NCBI RefSeq assembly: GCF_028583425.1
Contig: NC_072795.1
Location: forward strand, 4,673,001 to 4,737,000
Direction of reading: 5' to 3'
DNA: 64,000 nt
DNA from: Eublepharis macularius
Lineage: Eukaryota; Chordata; Lepidosauria; Squamata; Eublepharidae
Positions within the stretch are counted from its first letter, which is position 1; each line of letters opens with the position of its first letter. This document shows positions 10,661 to 21,100 of the stretch, piece by piece. The notes under the pieces were generated by a model, which worked only from the letters and a program-made list of their open reading frames with translations, did no database searches and was not told where the DNA came from. Position numbers and translations under genes: made by a program.

Positions 10661-10850
10661 GGCGGGTTGAAGTATCTTGCTGCCAGCCACTGCTGCCTTC
10701 TCAGGAAAGCAAAGGATTTGTTCTTTGTTCTCTGTCCTTTCAGAATCAAGCCAAGCCAAGCCCCAACGTGAGAAACGAAAGTGATTCTTCCCAGCTTGCT
10801 GAAAGACAAGTTTCCATAGTGAGTTTCCCAAATAGACCCAGAAGCTCACT
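10661..10850 (-). promoter_or_regulatory. Promoter relic of the fifth RTP copy with ISRE-like element
   Basis: The blocks 'agtatcttgctgccagcca' and 'cagcttgctgaaagacaag' align with 15.25-15.40 kb upstream of gene B ('agtatcttactcacagcca', 'cagctagctgaaaggaaac'). GAGAAACGAAAG at 10770-10781 occupies the ISRE position. Confidence 0.6.
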
Positions 10851-11314
10851 AGAGACGGTCAATAAGACCCAATGCAACAAGCTGACCGGGCTGATAATTT
10901 GATAAATAAAAACACTGACAAAAGAAGAGGGATGAATTAAAGGCACTTGAAAAGCATATTTTAGAACTGAAAGCCAAGCAATTTTATACTATTTGATAAC
11001 TTTTTCCCTGATAGAATGCATCTGAAACAAAACTAACTGTAACGAACATTTTACATATTTGAATGTATTTGCAAAAGAAGCGGTATATGTGAGAGACACG
11101 TTGGAACAATTCTCTGGAAATGAGGCCGGTACACCACTGAAAAGTCATTCACAATTCAAAATGGTAGGTTGTAAGGCCGGTTAGCCAGCCAAATTTATGA
11201 GAGGTAAACCTAGCAGAAAAACTTCCTCAAAGTCTTAATTTTGGTACCATATCATGTTCAGATGTACCCATTCGTCCATGCCAATATTAAGCGCATGATC
11301 CAGAGATGCTTAAG

Positions 11315-11730
11315 TGTTGTACCTTGTCTTAGGTAGTAACTGATAAGAACGTTCCTTGGCTGGCAGTAGCCACTTCCACTTGCTCAGCCTCACTGCTGGG
11401 GACAATCTGCTCTTTTGAGATTGTCGAGACTGGCCTTGGATGTCGCATTGCCCGGTGTCCTGTCTGCTTAGTGTGGGAACTCCAGAAATGTTTCCCGGAC
11501 TGTTTCTGTACTTGTGATCTAGGGGGGGGGGAGGCTGGGTGATTATATTGTCTTGCAATAGCCTGAAGCGTTATTCCTTTCAATGAGAAGTTAACAGGCA
11601 ACCGCTTTTTCCTTCATGCGCTCCTATGGACCTGTGTATGTGTACAAGATTGAATTCCTGAATAAAGATCATTTAGCTAAGGGCATGTGTCGTGCTGAAG
11701 TGATCCAGGGATCTACTTGCCACAACCTGA
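11315..11730 (+). mobile_element. Possible solo LTR-like fossil
   Basis: About 415 bp beginning TGTTGTACC and ending near CCACAACCTGACA, with an AATAAA signal at about 11661. No second copy in the window and no clear target duplication. Could instead be an unrelated retroelement end. Confidence 0.25.
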
Positions 11731-11959
11731 CATCCCTAGTCTGACACCCAGTCTTGGCAATCAAAACTGTCCCCAAATGCCAATTTTCATGTTATCCAAC
11801 CAATTTCATGTGTCACTTACAAAAACCATGTTCAAGTACTGGCAATAAATGGTTTTGCAGAAAATTGTCCCACTCCTCAGCTATCCACACCAAACAAATT
11901 CACAAGTCACATCTAGTAGATAGCAGTGCTGTTAGCATTAAAATTGCCTACTCCCTTAC

Positions 11960-12172
11960 AAACCTAGTAAAAAGCCCAGTAGCACCTTTAAGACTAACCA
12001 ACTTTATTGAGGCATAAGCTTTCGAGAATCATAGCTCTCTTCGTCAGATGCCTCTGATGAAGAGAGCTGTGGTTCTTGAAAGCTTATGCCTCAATAAAGT
12101 TGGTTAGTCTTAAAGGTGCTACTGGGCTTTTTACTATCTTCCAACTGCAGGCTAACACGGCTAACTCCTCTG
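11960..12172. mobile_element. Head-to-head palindrome of two Penelope-like fragments
   Basis: Two ~85-100-bp copies of the 985-1112 repeat, one on each strand, meet at 'cgtcagatg / cctctgatga', giving a near-perfect palindrome around 12050. Confidence 0.75.
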
Positions 12173-12469
12173 GATCTTACAACCTGTGTGACCACTATGG
12201 TCATCTTAGGAGGCCCGGCTTCAGTTCCCTCCACCTTCTGAGATCAGGTGGATGCAAACCTGGAGGAAGGCCTTCTCAATCATGGCCCCAAAATTCTGGA
12301 ACTCCCCAGAGAGACTTGCCAGTCCCCTTGATGGGGCACAAATTTTGTAAATAAAATAATGTAAATCAACAAACACTAGTAAACCATTCTCTACTACTAG
12401 TTAGGAGTGGAGGAATGATCCTGACGCTTACAGATGTGAATGCAACTAGTTGAGGGAGGGGAGGCGACA

Positions 12470-12545
12470 TGGTATAGCCTGATTTTGTCTGGTCTTGGAA
12501 GCTAAGCAAGGTCAGTGTTTGGATGGGTGACCATCCTTAGAGGCG
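12470..12545 (+). mobile_element. 5S-rRNA-derived SINE fragment
   Basis: 'ggaagctaagcaaggtcag' and 'ttggatgggtgacc' match the internal promoter region of vertebrate 5S rRNA, here embedded in a diverged short copy. Confidence 0.65.
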
Positions 12546-12815
12546 GTCATTGCATGATGTCATTATTCCTTATCTGGGGGTGAATGAAATTTCATTCAGA
12601 TAGCAAAGCATTCAAAGTAGCGATCAACAAAGGAAGCTGTTTCCATCCCAGATTTTCTCTCCAGCAATACTTTGAGGCGGGCCTGGTTTCAGAGGATACA
12701 AAAGCTTAACACAAGCGTTCAACAGCTTCCATGGTGAAGGCTACAGGGCTTTTCCATGCAGAGCAAATAAAGCAGGGTGGTAACAGATCTGAAAATCTGA
12801 AATCATGAATTTGCC

Positions 12816-13329
12816 TTAGCTTAGCCACTGTTTTACCATCACTGGAACACCGACAAGATAGGCAATGAAAATGAATATCAGAATTAGGCAAAAGCAACAA
12901 GGGCAACAATCAGTAGACCTGGTCTCTTTAGTCTCTAACCCGAACACTGGGCCTTGGACCTTCCCATGTTCATGATGCTCCGTGTCTTGACTCCTCCTAT
13001 GGTGCCATTTGTGAATTCCCAGTTTGCAGGCTTCGCAATGCTGATGTTTATGTGGTCCGGTGTGTTCCCATATCACCTCGGAGAGGTGATCGACACGCTC
13101 TCTGTAGCATTTCTCCCTGATGTCAAGGATCAAGTGCTTTATGACATTGTCAACATCCGTCTTAGTGAATTGAGGCTCTTCATACTTTTCTGAAGTACAT
13201 TTATCACACTGTTGCCTGAAGACCTTCATCCAGACCCATCCTTGATGCTGAAATCGTTCCCAGTGCATGACAAACTGGATAACGACCTGATGTGAGGACC
13301 ATCTGTGGTCGCACAATGAACACCTGAAG
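12816..13329 (-). CDS. RTP gene B exon 2
   Basis: 514 nt. The acceptor AG is at 13330-13331 and the first base C completes the serine codon begun in exon 1. Stop at 12816. Confidence 0.85.
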
Positions 13330-15156
13330 CTAATGTGGGAGAAGAGCGAAAGAAAAGAATCCTCATATGAGCAAAGGCAAGCCAATCCTACTTTAGGGGT
13401 TATTCTGGATTTTTGTACCATTCATTCACATGTACTTTATTCTCAGGAACTCAGTTCCCACATTCTCCCCATAAGAATTATGTACAAAAGATACCAAAGA
13501 GTTTTGTTCTGCTTAACACATAGGAACCAGTTTCTACCTCTAAGGTAAACAGAGGCTACATGAGAGGGCAAAGCAGGCACTGTTCCAGTAAAATCCACTT
13601 GAATGTTTCAGGGATTGAGAGCCAAGCTACAAGTGACGCCTTACACAGGTTGGACACTTGTCAGCTTACCTCAAGTTTTGATGGGAAATGTAGGCGTCCT
13701 GGTCTTGCAGCTTGGCTCTCCATTACAGCTGCAAGACCAGGATGCCTACGTTTCCCATCAAAACTTGAGGGAAGCTGACAAGTGTCCAACCTGTGTCAGG
13801 CGTCACTTGTAGCTTGGCTCTGAGTTACATTTTAGGGGGGAGTCTGAACACCTCAGGATTGATTCCATGAAATGGAGGTCACAGAACTCCATTGCATACA
13901 GGGCTTTTTTTTCAGCTGGAATGCAGTGGAACAGAGTTCCAGCTCCTCTGAGGGCGATCTAAACTCCCCTCTGTCTGGAGATCAAGGGACGGGGCCACCA
14001 GCCTCGTGACCATTTTCACCAAGGGTGATTTAAACTTTAAAAAACTCCCCCCACCCCGTTCCAGCTGACCCAAAGTGATGCCATTGCACAGTCCCCGGAA
14101 CATGTGCGCACTTCGCGTGTGCACATGTGGTACCAGGGGCACCACCTCCCGCCAGGAGTTTCCCCTTGTGCTGGCAACCCACTGAGTTCCACCACCTCTT
14201 TTCCCAGAAAAAAAGCCCTGTAAATGATGAAGTGATCCCAAGCTTTTTTGGCGCATGCAAAAAAGAGTGTTCCGTCTACTCCACCTGGAGGTATTTTGTG
14301 CAGCAGAAATGGGAAAACTGTCCCCACCCCACCCCCCTTTGCTGTTTTTGAAGCCACTCACAGTGACTCAGGGTTTTTCAAATGGAACATGACTCAAGTG
14401 ACATATCATACATGTTTTAGCCCGGAGCTCCCATGTTCTGGGAAGAATTCATAAAAGTTGCAAGTGTAACACACTTCCTCCAAAAGAGCAACTTCTGCCT
14501 GTTCAAAGCAAACCAAAGTGCTGCTGGGTCTTAAAAGAACCTAATCAGAAATCTTCTGTGTTCAGACTAGTAAGGTGAAAGATGAGCATCAATGTTTCTT
14601 TTCTTTAAAAAGTACATCCCCCCCCCCCCCAGTGGTCAGAGAATATCCTCCAGTCTAGCACCGCAGCTCGGATTTTAAGGCTGCCATCCTAAGAACACTT
14701 TTCTGGAAGCAAGTCCCAGTGAACAAAATGGAACTTACTTCCAAGTAGACCTGCTTAGGATTGCACTGTAATTTTGTTAAAGGCTAACAAATTCCCACCA
14801 ACACCCCACCCCAGACCATTTTCTCATTATTTTTTCATGTAAGCAGGAAACGCATGGGTGAATTTTGGAAAAGAATGAGCGTTGAATGTCTAAATGCTTC
14901 CATTCTTATCTAGACTGGCAGATGTTTATGACTGTTTGTTATAACGTTCTTCCATTTGCGAGATCTTTAGCAACCTGGTTGCACACCAGTCAATTCATTA
15001 CCTTGCATGGGCGTGTTCCTGCAATACTTGCTTCCATCCAGGTTCCAAATTACCAAGCTGCCGATCCATCTTCAGGCTCCAGACATCATTGGGTTTCACC
15101 TTTTCCATCTGTTGCTGAAAGACTGCTCGCCATTCATCCATGTTCAGTTTTTTCAT
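12816..15156 (-). CDS. RTP-family gene B: 3CxxC membrane protein (222 aa)
   Basis: Two exons, complement(12816..13329, 15002..15156), 669 nt. Exon 1 begins at the ATG at 15156; an in-frame TAG two codons upstream rules out a longer start. It encodes MKKLNMDEWRAVF...KPNDVWSLK...LEPGWKQV and ends GCAAG|GTAATG. Exon 2 opens after CACATTAG with FRCSLCDHRW. The 3CxxC knuckles are CSLC, CDKC and CEAC. The C-terminus is a Cys-rich hydrophobic segment (CCPCCFCLILIFIFIAYLV), suggesting membrane anchoring and possibly palmitoylation (inference). It lacks the repeat block of gene A. RTP relatives act as chaperones for receptor export, and some are interferon-induced. A canonical ISRE lies 188 bp upstream. 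Introns hold a foldback MITE and a hAT MITE. Confidence 0.85.
13619..13820. mobile_element. Harbinger-like foldback MITE, 202 bp
   Basis: GAGCCAAGCTACAAGTGACG termini as inverted repeats over nearly the whole length. TGA flanks both sides (13616-13618, 13821-13823). Confidence 0.88.
13899..14222. mobile_element. hAT-like MITE with CAGGGCTTTTTTTC termini
   Basis: Left CAGGGCTTTTTTTTC and right GAAAAAAAGCCCTG are inverted. Relatives at 35848, 53159, 56755 and 58792 have 8-bp target duplications where intact. No clear duplication remains here. Confidence 0.75.
14600..14775. repeat. Poly-C run and squamate 'aatcctaa...taggattgcact' repeat
   Basis: A run of C at about 14617-14630 is followed by 14680-14772, an interspersed repeat whose ends 'catcctaag' and 'cttaggattg' are inverted. 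Family not identified. Confidence 0.5.
15002..15156 (-). CDS. RTP gene B exon 1
   Basis: 155 nt, 51 codons plus AG, in phase with exon 2. Short enough to be missed by simple open-frame searches but strongly similar to exon 1 of gene A. Confidence 0.85.
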
Positions 15157-15343
15157 GTTCCCCTATGCACTGTTCTTTCCTGATTGCTGATAGAGTACTT
15201 GGTTTTTCAGAGGCCGCTGCTGGAAGAAGCTGAACTAGTGGATGAAGTATCTTACTCACAGCCAAGGTACCCTACCCTGCCTCTACCAGGAAACTGAAGA
15301 GCTTCTTTTGATGCCTGCTCTCCCACAAAGAGCCAAAACATTT

Positions 15344-15356
15344 GGAAAACGAAACT
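15344..15356. promoter_or_regulatory. Canonical ISRE upstream of RTP gene B
   Basis: GGAAAACGAAACT matches the interferon-stimulated response element (GAAANNGAAACT core, bound by ISGF3/IRFs). It lies 188 bp upstream of the start codon, at the position conserved in the other RTP copies. Confidence 0.65.
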
Positions 15357-15462
15357 GAGAGTTCTCAGCTAGCTGAAAGGAAACAGAAAGGAGGTTCCCC
15401 CAAGTTTAGAAGTTCAAAGCAAACTTTGATGAGTTAAGGACAACTCCCTTCCTCCACACCAC

Positions 15463-15665
15463 AGTTGTCGCTCATGGTTAGGAAATGCCTGGAGATTTGG
15501 GGAGCTGGAGCCTGGAGAAGGTGGGGTTTGGGGAGGAAAGGGGAGAGAGTTCAGGAGGGTATGATGCCACAGAGTCCACCCATCAATGCCAGCATTTTCT
15601 CCAGAGGAGATCTGCTGCACTTCTGGAAGATCTCCAGGCCCTACCTGGAGGTTTTCAACCCAGGT
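15463..15665 (+). mobile_element. MITE of the GGTTGCCAAC family
   Basis: Internal 'cctggagatttggggag', 'agagtccaccc' and 'atctccaggccctacctgga' blocks in the family order, ends partly decayed. Confidence 0.7.
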
Positions 15666-15681
15666 AGGGGCCGTTTGCTGG

Positions 15682-15878
15682 CCAGGGGCCGTTTCCAGAT
15701 GGCTTACCTGAAGCCGCTCCATGCCGCAATGTTGTGGATCATGCCGGGGAAAACACGAAATATCGCGTTTTCTCGCACGAGTTTTGCGCGATGTCGTGAT
15801 ATTTCGCGTTTTTCCCGGCACGATCCACAACATTGCGGCATGGAGCGGCTTCAGGTAAGCCATCTGGAAACGGCCCCT
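15682..15878. mobile_element. CpG-rich foldback MITE with GGGGCCGTTTCC termini
   Basis: Arms of about 85-90 bp are almost identical inverted copies, from GGGGCCGTTTCCAGATGG to its complement. The loop is itself self-complementary and rich in CGCG ('gaaatatcgcg', 'cgcgatgtcgtg'). Target duplication uncertain (possibly TA). Confidence 0.8.
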
Positions 15879-16502
15879 ATTTTGCACATATTCATTCATT
15901 CGACCATTTGGTTTCCAGAGTTGAAAATGTTGTCTTTCTGGAGGTGTGTGGGGAGTTTCAATATATCGTGACATATATTGGGAGGGGAGCGCATTGGCAG
16001 CAGAGAGAGAGAGAGAGGAAGCTGCCGGCAAGATATTTACAGAACTTCTGTTCCTGTTGTGGTTTATTATGAAGTCTGACGAAGAGACACGAAACAAGGA
16101 AAAAACATCCGAAAAACTCACTATGTTTATGTTTTGGGACTCAGTGTATAAACTTTGGATGAATGGAACGCATTAATTACAGGTAGTGTCGGTTGCTGTA
16201 ACCACAGTATTGTAACAATATTTTTGTCTTGAGCATTGTATATTAGTATTATTGTTTGAATTGATACACACATAAATACGAACCTATATTGGCACTTTAG
16301 TGTCCGTACTGTTTGGTTTATTACTGTGTTCCTAGAATCTAGTATTGCTTTTCCGATTGAGCACGTCAGGCCATGATTGAGGGTGTTTTCACATGGGCCC
16401 ACGTTCAGTGCTGTTGCGATGTGTGATTTTTTCTGCTTCTTCACAGCATCGTGGTGCATTTCTAGGGATTCCATGTTTTTTTCCCGATCTTTCCCAAACT
16501 TA

Positions 16503-16736
16503 GAGCAGAACTACAAGTGACAAAAGGCACAGATTGGACACTTGTCAGCTTCCCTCAAGTGTTGATGGGAAATGTAGGCAGCTTGGCGGAATGTTGGACA
16601 AGTGACAGTTGAAAAGTCCATTGGACAGCCGTCGGAGAGCCAAGCTGCAAGACCAGGACGCCTACATTTCCCATCAAAACTTGAGGGAAGCTGACAAGTG
16701 TCCAACCTGTGCCTTTTGTCACTTGTAGTTCCACTC
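16503..16736. mobile_element. Harbinger-like foldback MITE, 234 bp, TTA duplication
   Basis: Ends GAGCAGAACTACAAGTGAC and its near complement, TTA on both sides. Same subfamily as 25689-25922. Confidence 0.85.
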
Positions 16737-17039
16737 TTACTTTGCTAAGAAATTTTGGGAGAAATTGCAACAAAGCCTGGAGGTTTGCCGTGTGAGAAAG
16801 TTCAGATTTTCCCGGTCTGTTCACATCTCAACCATTTCCCCCATGCTTGTCATTTCCTCTCCTTGTCACCAGGGACTTTTTTCTTTTTTAAAAAATTGAT
16901 AATTGAATAGTGTGATATCGATATACTGTTATACCAATACATGTATCAGGTTCCCTGAAATCCCAGATTTTTCTTTTTCAGCAGTAAATCTCTATCCCCT
17001 TTCAAAGTGAAGATGTAAGGGGAAAGGCATTTCTCTAAA

Positions 17040-17175
17040 GAAATAGCTCTGGCTTTGTCTGACAGAGCGGTCCCTCAGTGGAACAGGCTTCCTCGGGAGG
17101 TGGTGGGCTCTCCTTCTCTGAAGGTTTTTAAGCAGAGGCTAGATGGCCATCTGACAGCAATGCCAATTCTGTGAA
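17040..17175 (+). mobile_element. CR1 LINE, ORF2 C-terminal fragment
   Basis: Encodes the CR1/L2-type motif SVEQASSG-like 'VPQWNRLPREVVGSPSL.VFKQRLDGH' region (as in 60.5 kb, reverse), ending 'ggatgtgtac'. Short and decayed. Confidence 0.65.
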
Positions 17176-19064
17176 CCTGGGGATGTGTACAATGGCTTCT
17201 CCCGTAACAGCTCTGAAGTGCAAATAGAGTCGAACTCCCAGGAGAAAAAAAGGCACGCTCTTACAAATTATCAAAAAGTATTTTCAAAGTGTAATGTGCT
17301 TCTAGTTTGTGACAATTATACAACAGTGCAAATCAACAATTCCACATATGTATGAATGACCAAACCAGGAAAGAACAGAGTCCCAAAATAGAGTCTCTCT
17401 CCATGGGTATGTAAACAATATTGTATCTTCTTTTATCCTTTTGTTCTCCTTGTTAGCAGCGAAAAGCAGAATGGATGGAAAACAGTTCCATGCCCAATTC
17501 AAATCCACGCCCTATCTGGGGCCTGCTCATAAGCTCAGATTTCGTTTGTCACTTCCTCAGGGGCATTGTTTTCCATTGTAGTCCTAATGGAGACATTCAT
17601 ATTTCCAGAAACCCGGATAGTGGTGAGAGAATGTACAGCTGCTAATGCTTCTTTCGCCATTGGGCAGCAACCGTTGCACCAAGTAGCAGCTCAGCTGTGC
17701 CCATCACTTGCCTTCTCTGCTTCCTTCCCAGACGAACAGAGGTGGTATGGGCTCTGCCCCTTCCCTTCTCATCTCCCCGTCTGATTTTTTTTTACTGCTT
17801 CTGAAAGGTATCATTGAGGCATCAAGCACTTTAAAAAAGAATTGTGGGCATTTAACAGTCATGAAGATGGAATCTTTCCCCAACACAAACCTAAGAAGAT
17901 TATTTTTAAAAAAAACATTCAGCTGGGACCTGGCTAAATGGAGTGGTTCCCCCTCCGACACACCTGTTTCTGTCATGCAACCTACTCTGTGTAGAATCAG
18001 CTTTCTTTTATTGCTCTTCTCTGGTTGCAGAGAACAGTAAAAAAGACAGGGGAGGGAGAGAAGGAAGATCATTCTGTCAATAGTAGGCAGTGGGGGGTGA
18101 AAGGATTGGTGTTAATCTCAGTGCAGCTGCTCTTTTCCTGTCTTCTAAGTAAAAAGACTCAGATTTTAACAGTTAGGGTTCGAAATGGCAGCACGGAGAG
18201 AGTGGAGATTCTTATTCTTACCACACATGCTCAAACTTTAAAAAAAAAGTGACATGTATTCAGTAGCCCACAAAGCTCGCAGTAGAACAAGTTAATATAA
18301 AATGCAGCAGAGAACATGGGACCAAAACAGGAGCAGAGAGTGTAAAAAGAGGCTGTTCCAAGCAGGTGCGAAGGCTATAGGGCTGGCTGCTCAGATCCAT
18401 CGCTTTTAAACTTGAGTGCAAAAGGGATCATTGTCACTTCTAGCTGCATAACCAGAAGTGATGTCACAGATGTGTAACTCTTCCACATCCACACACAATC
18501 TCCTTGACTGAAGCTTCCATGAGCTAGCACCAGAAGTCTGAATATCCAAGGCAAAAGTCAGAAATATTCTTGTCAAGAAAAAGTTTTATTCAGGAAAAAG
18601 AAAAGCACACAGAAAATATTGCAAGTTAAACAATACAAAATACATCCATCTTCATCCACTATTTCTCTCTTTGCAATGTTTTTTTAAAATTTTATTTCTT
18701 CAAGGAATTCATATCCAGCCTTGCTGCATATGGTGTTCAAGGCTGTTTGCAAACAGAAATTTAAAACAACGAAAACATAAGAAAAGATCACGCAATGAAA
18801 ATATCTTCATAACTGCACCAGCATTATAGCACTAAAACCCAGCAAATCAGTTAAATGCCAAGAAAAGTTTTGGAGAATGAAATAATTTTTGCCTAGCTTT
18901 AAAAAAATAACTAATTAGATGCCATGTTTAATGTTTGAAGAGAGGGGCATCTATAGGAAATGTTTTGCCACTCTAGTCACCTTCCAAAGTTGGAAATATT
19001 CAAAGCAGACCAAAAGTATATTATCTTGTTATATGTGTAAGTTCATAGAAAATCTATAGAAGCA
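17176..19064. other. Intergenic stretch between RTP genes B and C
   Basis: About 1.9 kb with no recognised gene. Short open frames lack domain signatures. A few AT-rich runs only. Confidence 0.4.
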
Positions 19065-19380
19065 ATCTGGTGACATCTTAAAGACCAACAAGATTTTCAA
19101 GGTGCAAGCTTTTGAGAGTCAGAGCTCCCAACTCTTAGAGCCAAGCTACAAGTGAGGAATGACACTTGCCTGGCAAGTGAACAGACTCACGTGTATTCCT
19201 GCCTGTTCACTTGACATTCACTTGCACTCCACTTAGTGCAAGTGGAGTGCAAGTGAACAGGCAGGAATACACATGAGTCTGTTCACTTGCCAGGCAAGTG
19301 TCATTCATCACTTGTAGCTTGGCTCTAAGATGCTGCTGGACTCAAATCCTGCTGTTCTATCACAGCCCGACATGACTACC
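19065..19380 (-). mobile_element. Penelope-like fragment split by a MITE
   Basis: 19065-19137 ('tcttaaagaccaacaagatt', 'gcaagcttttgagagtcaga') and 19326-19380 ('tgctggactcaaatcctgct') are the two halves of one fragment, interrupted by the MITE at 19138-19325. Confidence 0.55.
19138..19325. mobile_element. Harbinger-like foldback MITE, 188 bp
   Basis: Near-perfect palindrome with 90-bp arms, GAGCCAAGC termini, flanked by TTA and TAA. A second member of this subfamily is cut by the right window edge at 63963. Confidence 0.85.
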
Positions 19381-20142
19381 TACCTACAGCTATAGAAGGA
19401 GAGATGCTCTCAATGATTTCTTCTAAAATGTTTCCTTAAACATTGAAACCAAAGGCTTCAGAAAGAGAAGAGGTGTAGAATATTGCATCTAAAATGGAAT
19501 TTGTCCTATTTACATAATCTAGGAAACATACCTTTCAAAATATGTGACTGGTCAGTCCTTATGGCTGCAACTAAAATGGCAGGAATCTGATGCTGCTAAA
19601 AAAAATCAACAGGGAATGTTTGTCTGGGTCAGGGTTTCAGCGATGTGAGAATTCAAGGACACCAGTCAGCCGTTTTCCTGGGCTCTTTTTCATAAATGCA
19701 AAACCTTTCCTGAACTACCAGGAAAACTTAACAAAATTAATCACAGCAATGTCAATATTACAATAGCAAAAAATGCAACATACACCCCCCATGACTGTCT
19801 AGCTGTGTGCAATAATAAATCCTTGCATTATTGTCAAAATTAAAAGAAACGTAATTTAACGAACTGTGTCTAATTGGTTTAGAGATTCTGGGCTTTGGGA
19901 TATTAAAATGGTAGTTTTGTACAGCTGCAGAATCTAAAAAGCTGCATCTACCATGAATGCCTTCAGAGATGACACAGCAGGTGGGTTTTCCTTTCATTCA
20001 TAATTTGAATGGGGTCAGGAAGGGATTTCCCTCTAGGGCAGATTAGCTGGTTACATGCCCCACTCTTGTGGCCCACAAGAACGGTTAGATTATCTGATGG
20101 ATAGGTGGTCCTAAAAACTATCATCGCTTCTTTCCCTGGAAC

Positions 20143-20360
20143 TAGGGTTGCCAACTTCAAGTTAGGAAATTCCTGGAGATCTGGGGGATGAAACCTGGAG
20201 AAAGCGGGGTTTGGGGAGAGAAAGGACCTTGGCATGGCATAATTCCATAGAGTCCACCCCAAAAGTAGCCATTTTCTCCAGGTGAACTGATCTCTGTGGC
20301 CTGGAGACCAGTTGTAATTCCGGGAGATCTCCAGCCACTACCTGGAGGCTGTCAACCCTA
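20143..20360 (+). mobile_element. MITE of the GGTTGCCAAC family, near full length
   Basis: TAGGGTTGCCAACTTCAAG at the left and GGCTGTCAACCCTA at the right, with the typical 'ctggagatctgggg', 'agtccacccc' and 'tctccaggtgaactgatctc' interior. Confidence 0.85.
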
Positions 20361-20490
20361 CTTAGAATTTCACAAATGAAGGTCCAGAGCCAACGTATGA
20401 TTACGCATGAGGGAAAGGTTGGGTCACAGGACATGTTGGGGTGGCTTACATTAGAAGAAGAACAAACAAATTAGCATGCCAAACTTCTCC

Positions 20491-21100
20491 CTACTTCTGT
20501 TGGAAGGAGAATGCAAAAAAAAGCAAAGCAATCACAAGTACTGCAAAGAAAAAAAGTTTCAGACATTCCTCCTCTCCTGTAGACTGACTGAAAGAGACAG
20601 GCCTCGTGTAGTTTCTCTCCTGCTGCATAGCTAGTGTGGGAGAAGCAGGTCTCATGAACTGTTCTTCCCACTCAATAGACGAAATAAGAGACGGTCTCAC
20701 AAAACATTCCTCTCTGATAAGACCCAGAGAAGTGGGTCTCACAGTTGGCATGGAAGGGTGTGCTGCAATGCACATCCCATGTTTACAGGCCTCACAGTTG
20801 CTTTTATCATGTGGCCCTTCCACCAATTCCTCCACTTCACAATGACGAGGGCTTTTCTTGGGTTCTCCATAGTGCTTCACAAGGATCTTCAGAGCCAAAT
20901 TGTAGAGAATTGTTTCAACGGCCTGATCACTGAAGACGGGTTTCTCATATTCGGCATTCATACAGCTACGACATTTCTGTCTCAGCTTCCGCATCTTCAC
21001 CTGGCCTTGGTTGTGACCCCATTTCTTCTCGAGGCGTATGTGGAAGAGAATGACTGACTGAGCTGATTTCCAGTGCCTGTGACAATATGAACACTCAAAC
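20491..21100 (-). CDS. RTP gene C exon 2
   Basis: 610 nt. Acceptor AG at 21101-21102; the first G completes arginine with AG of exon 1. Encodes the 3CxxC domain, linker and membrane span. Confidence 0.85.
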
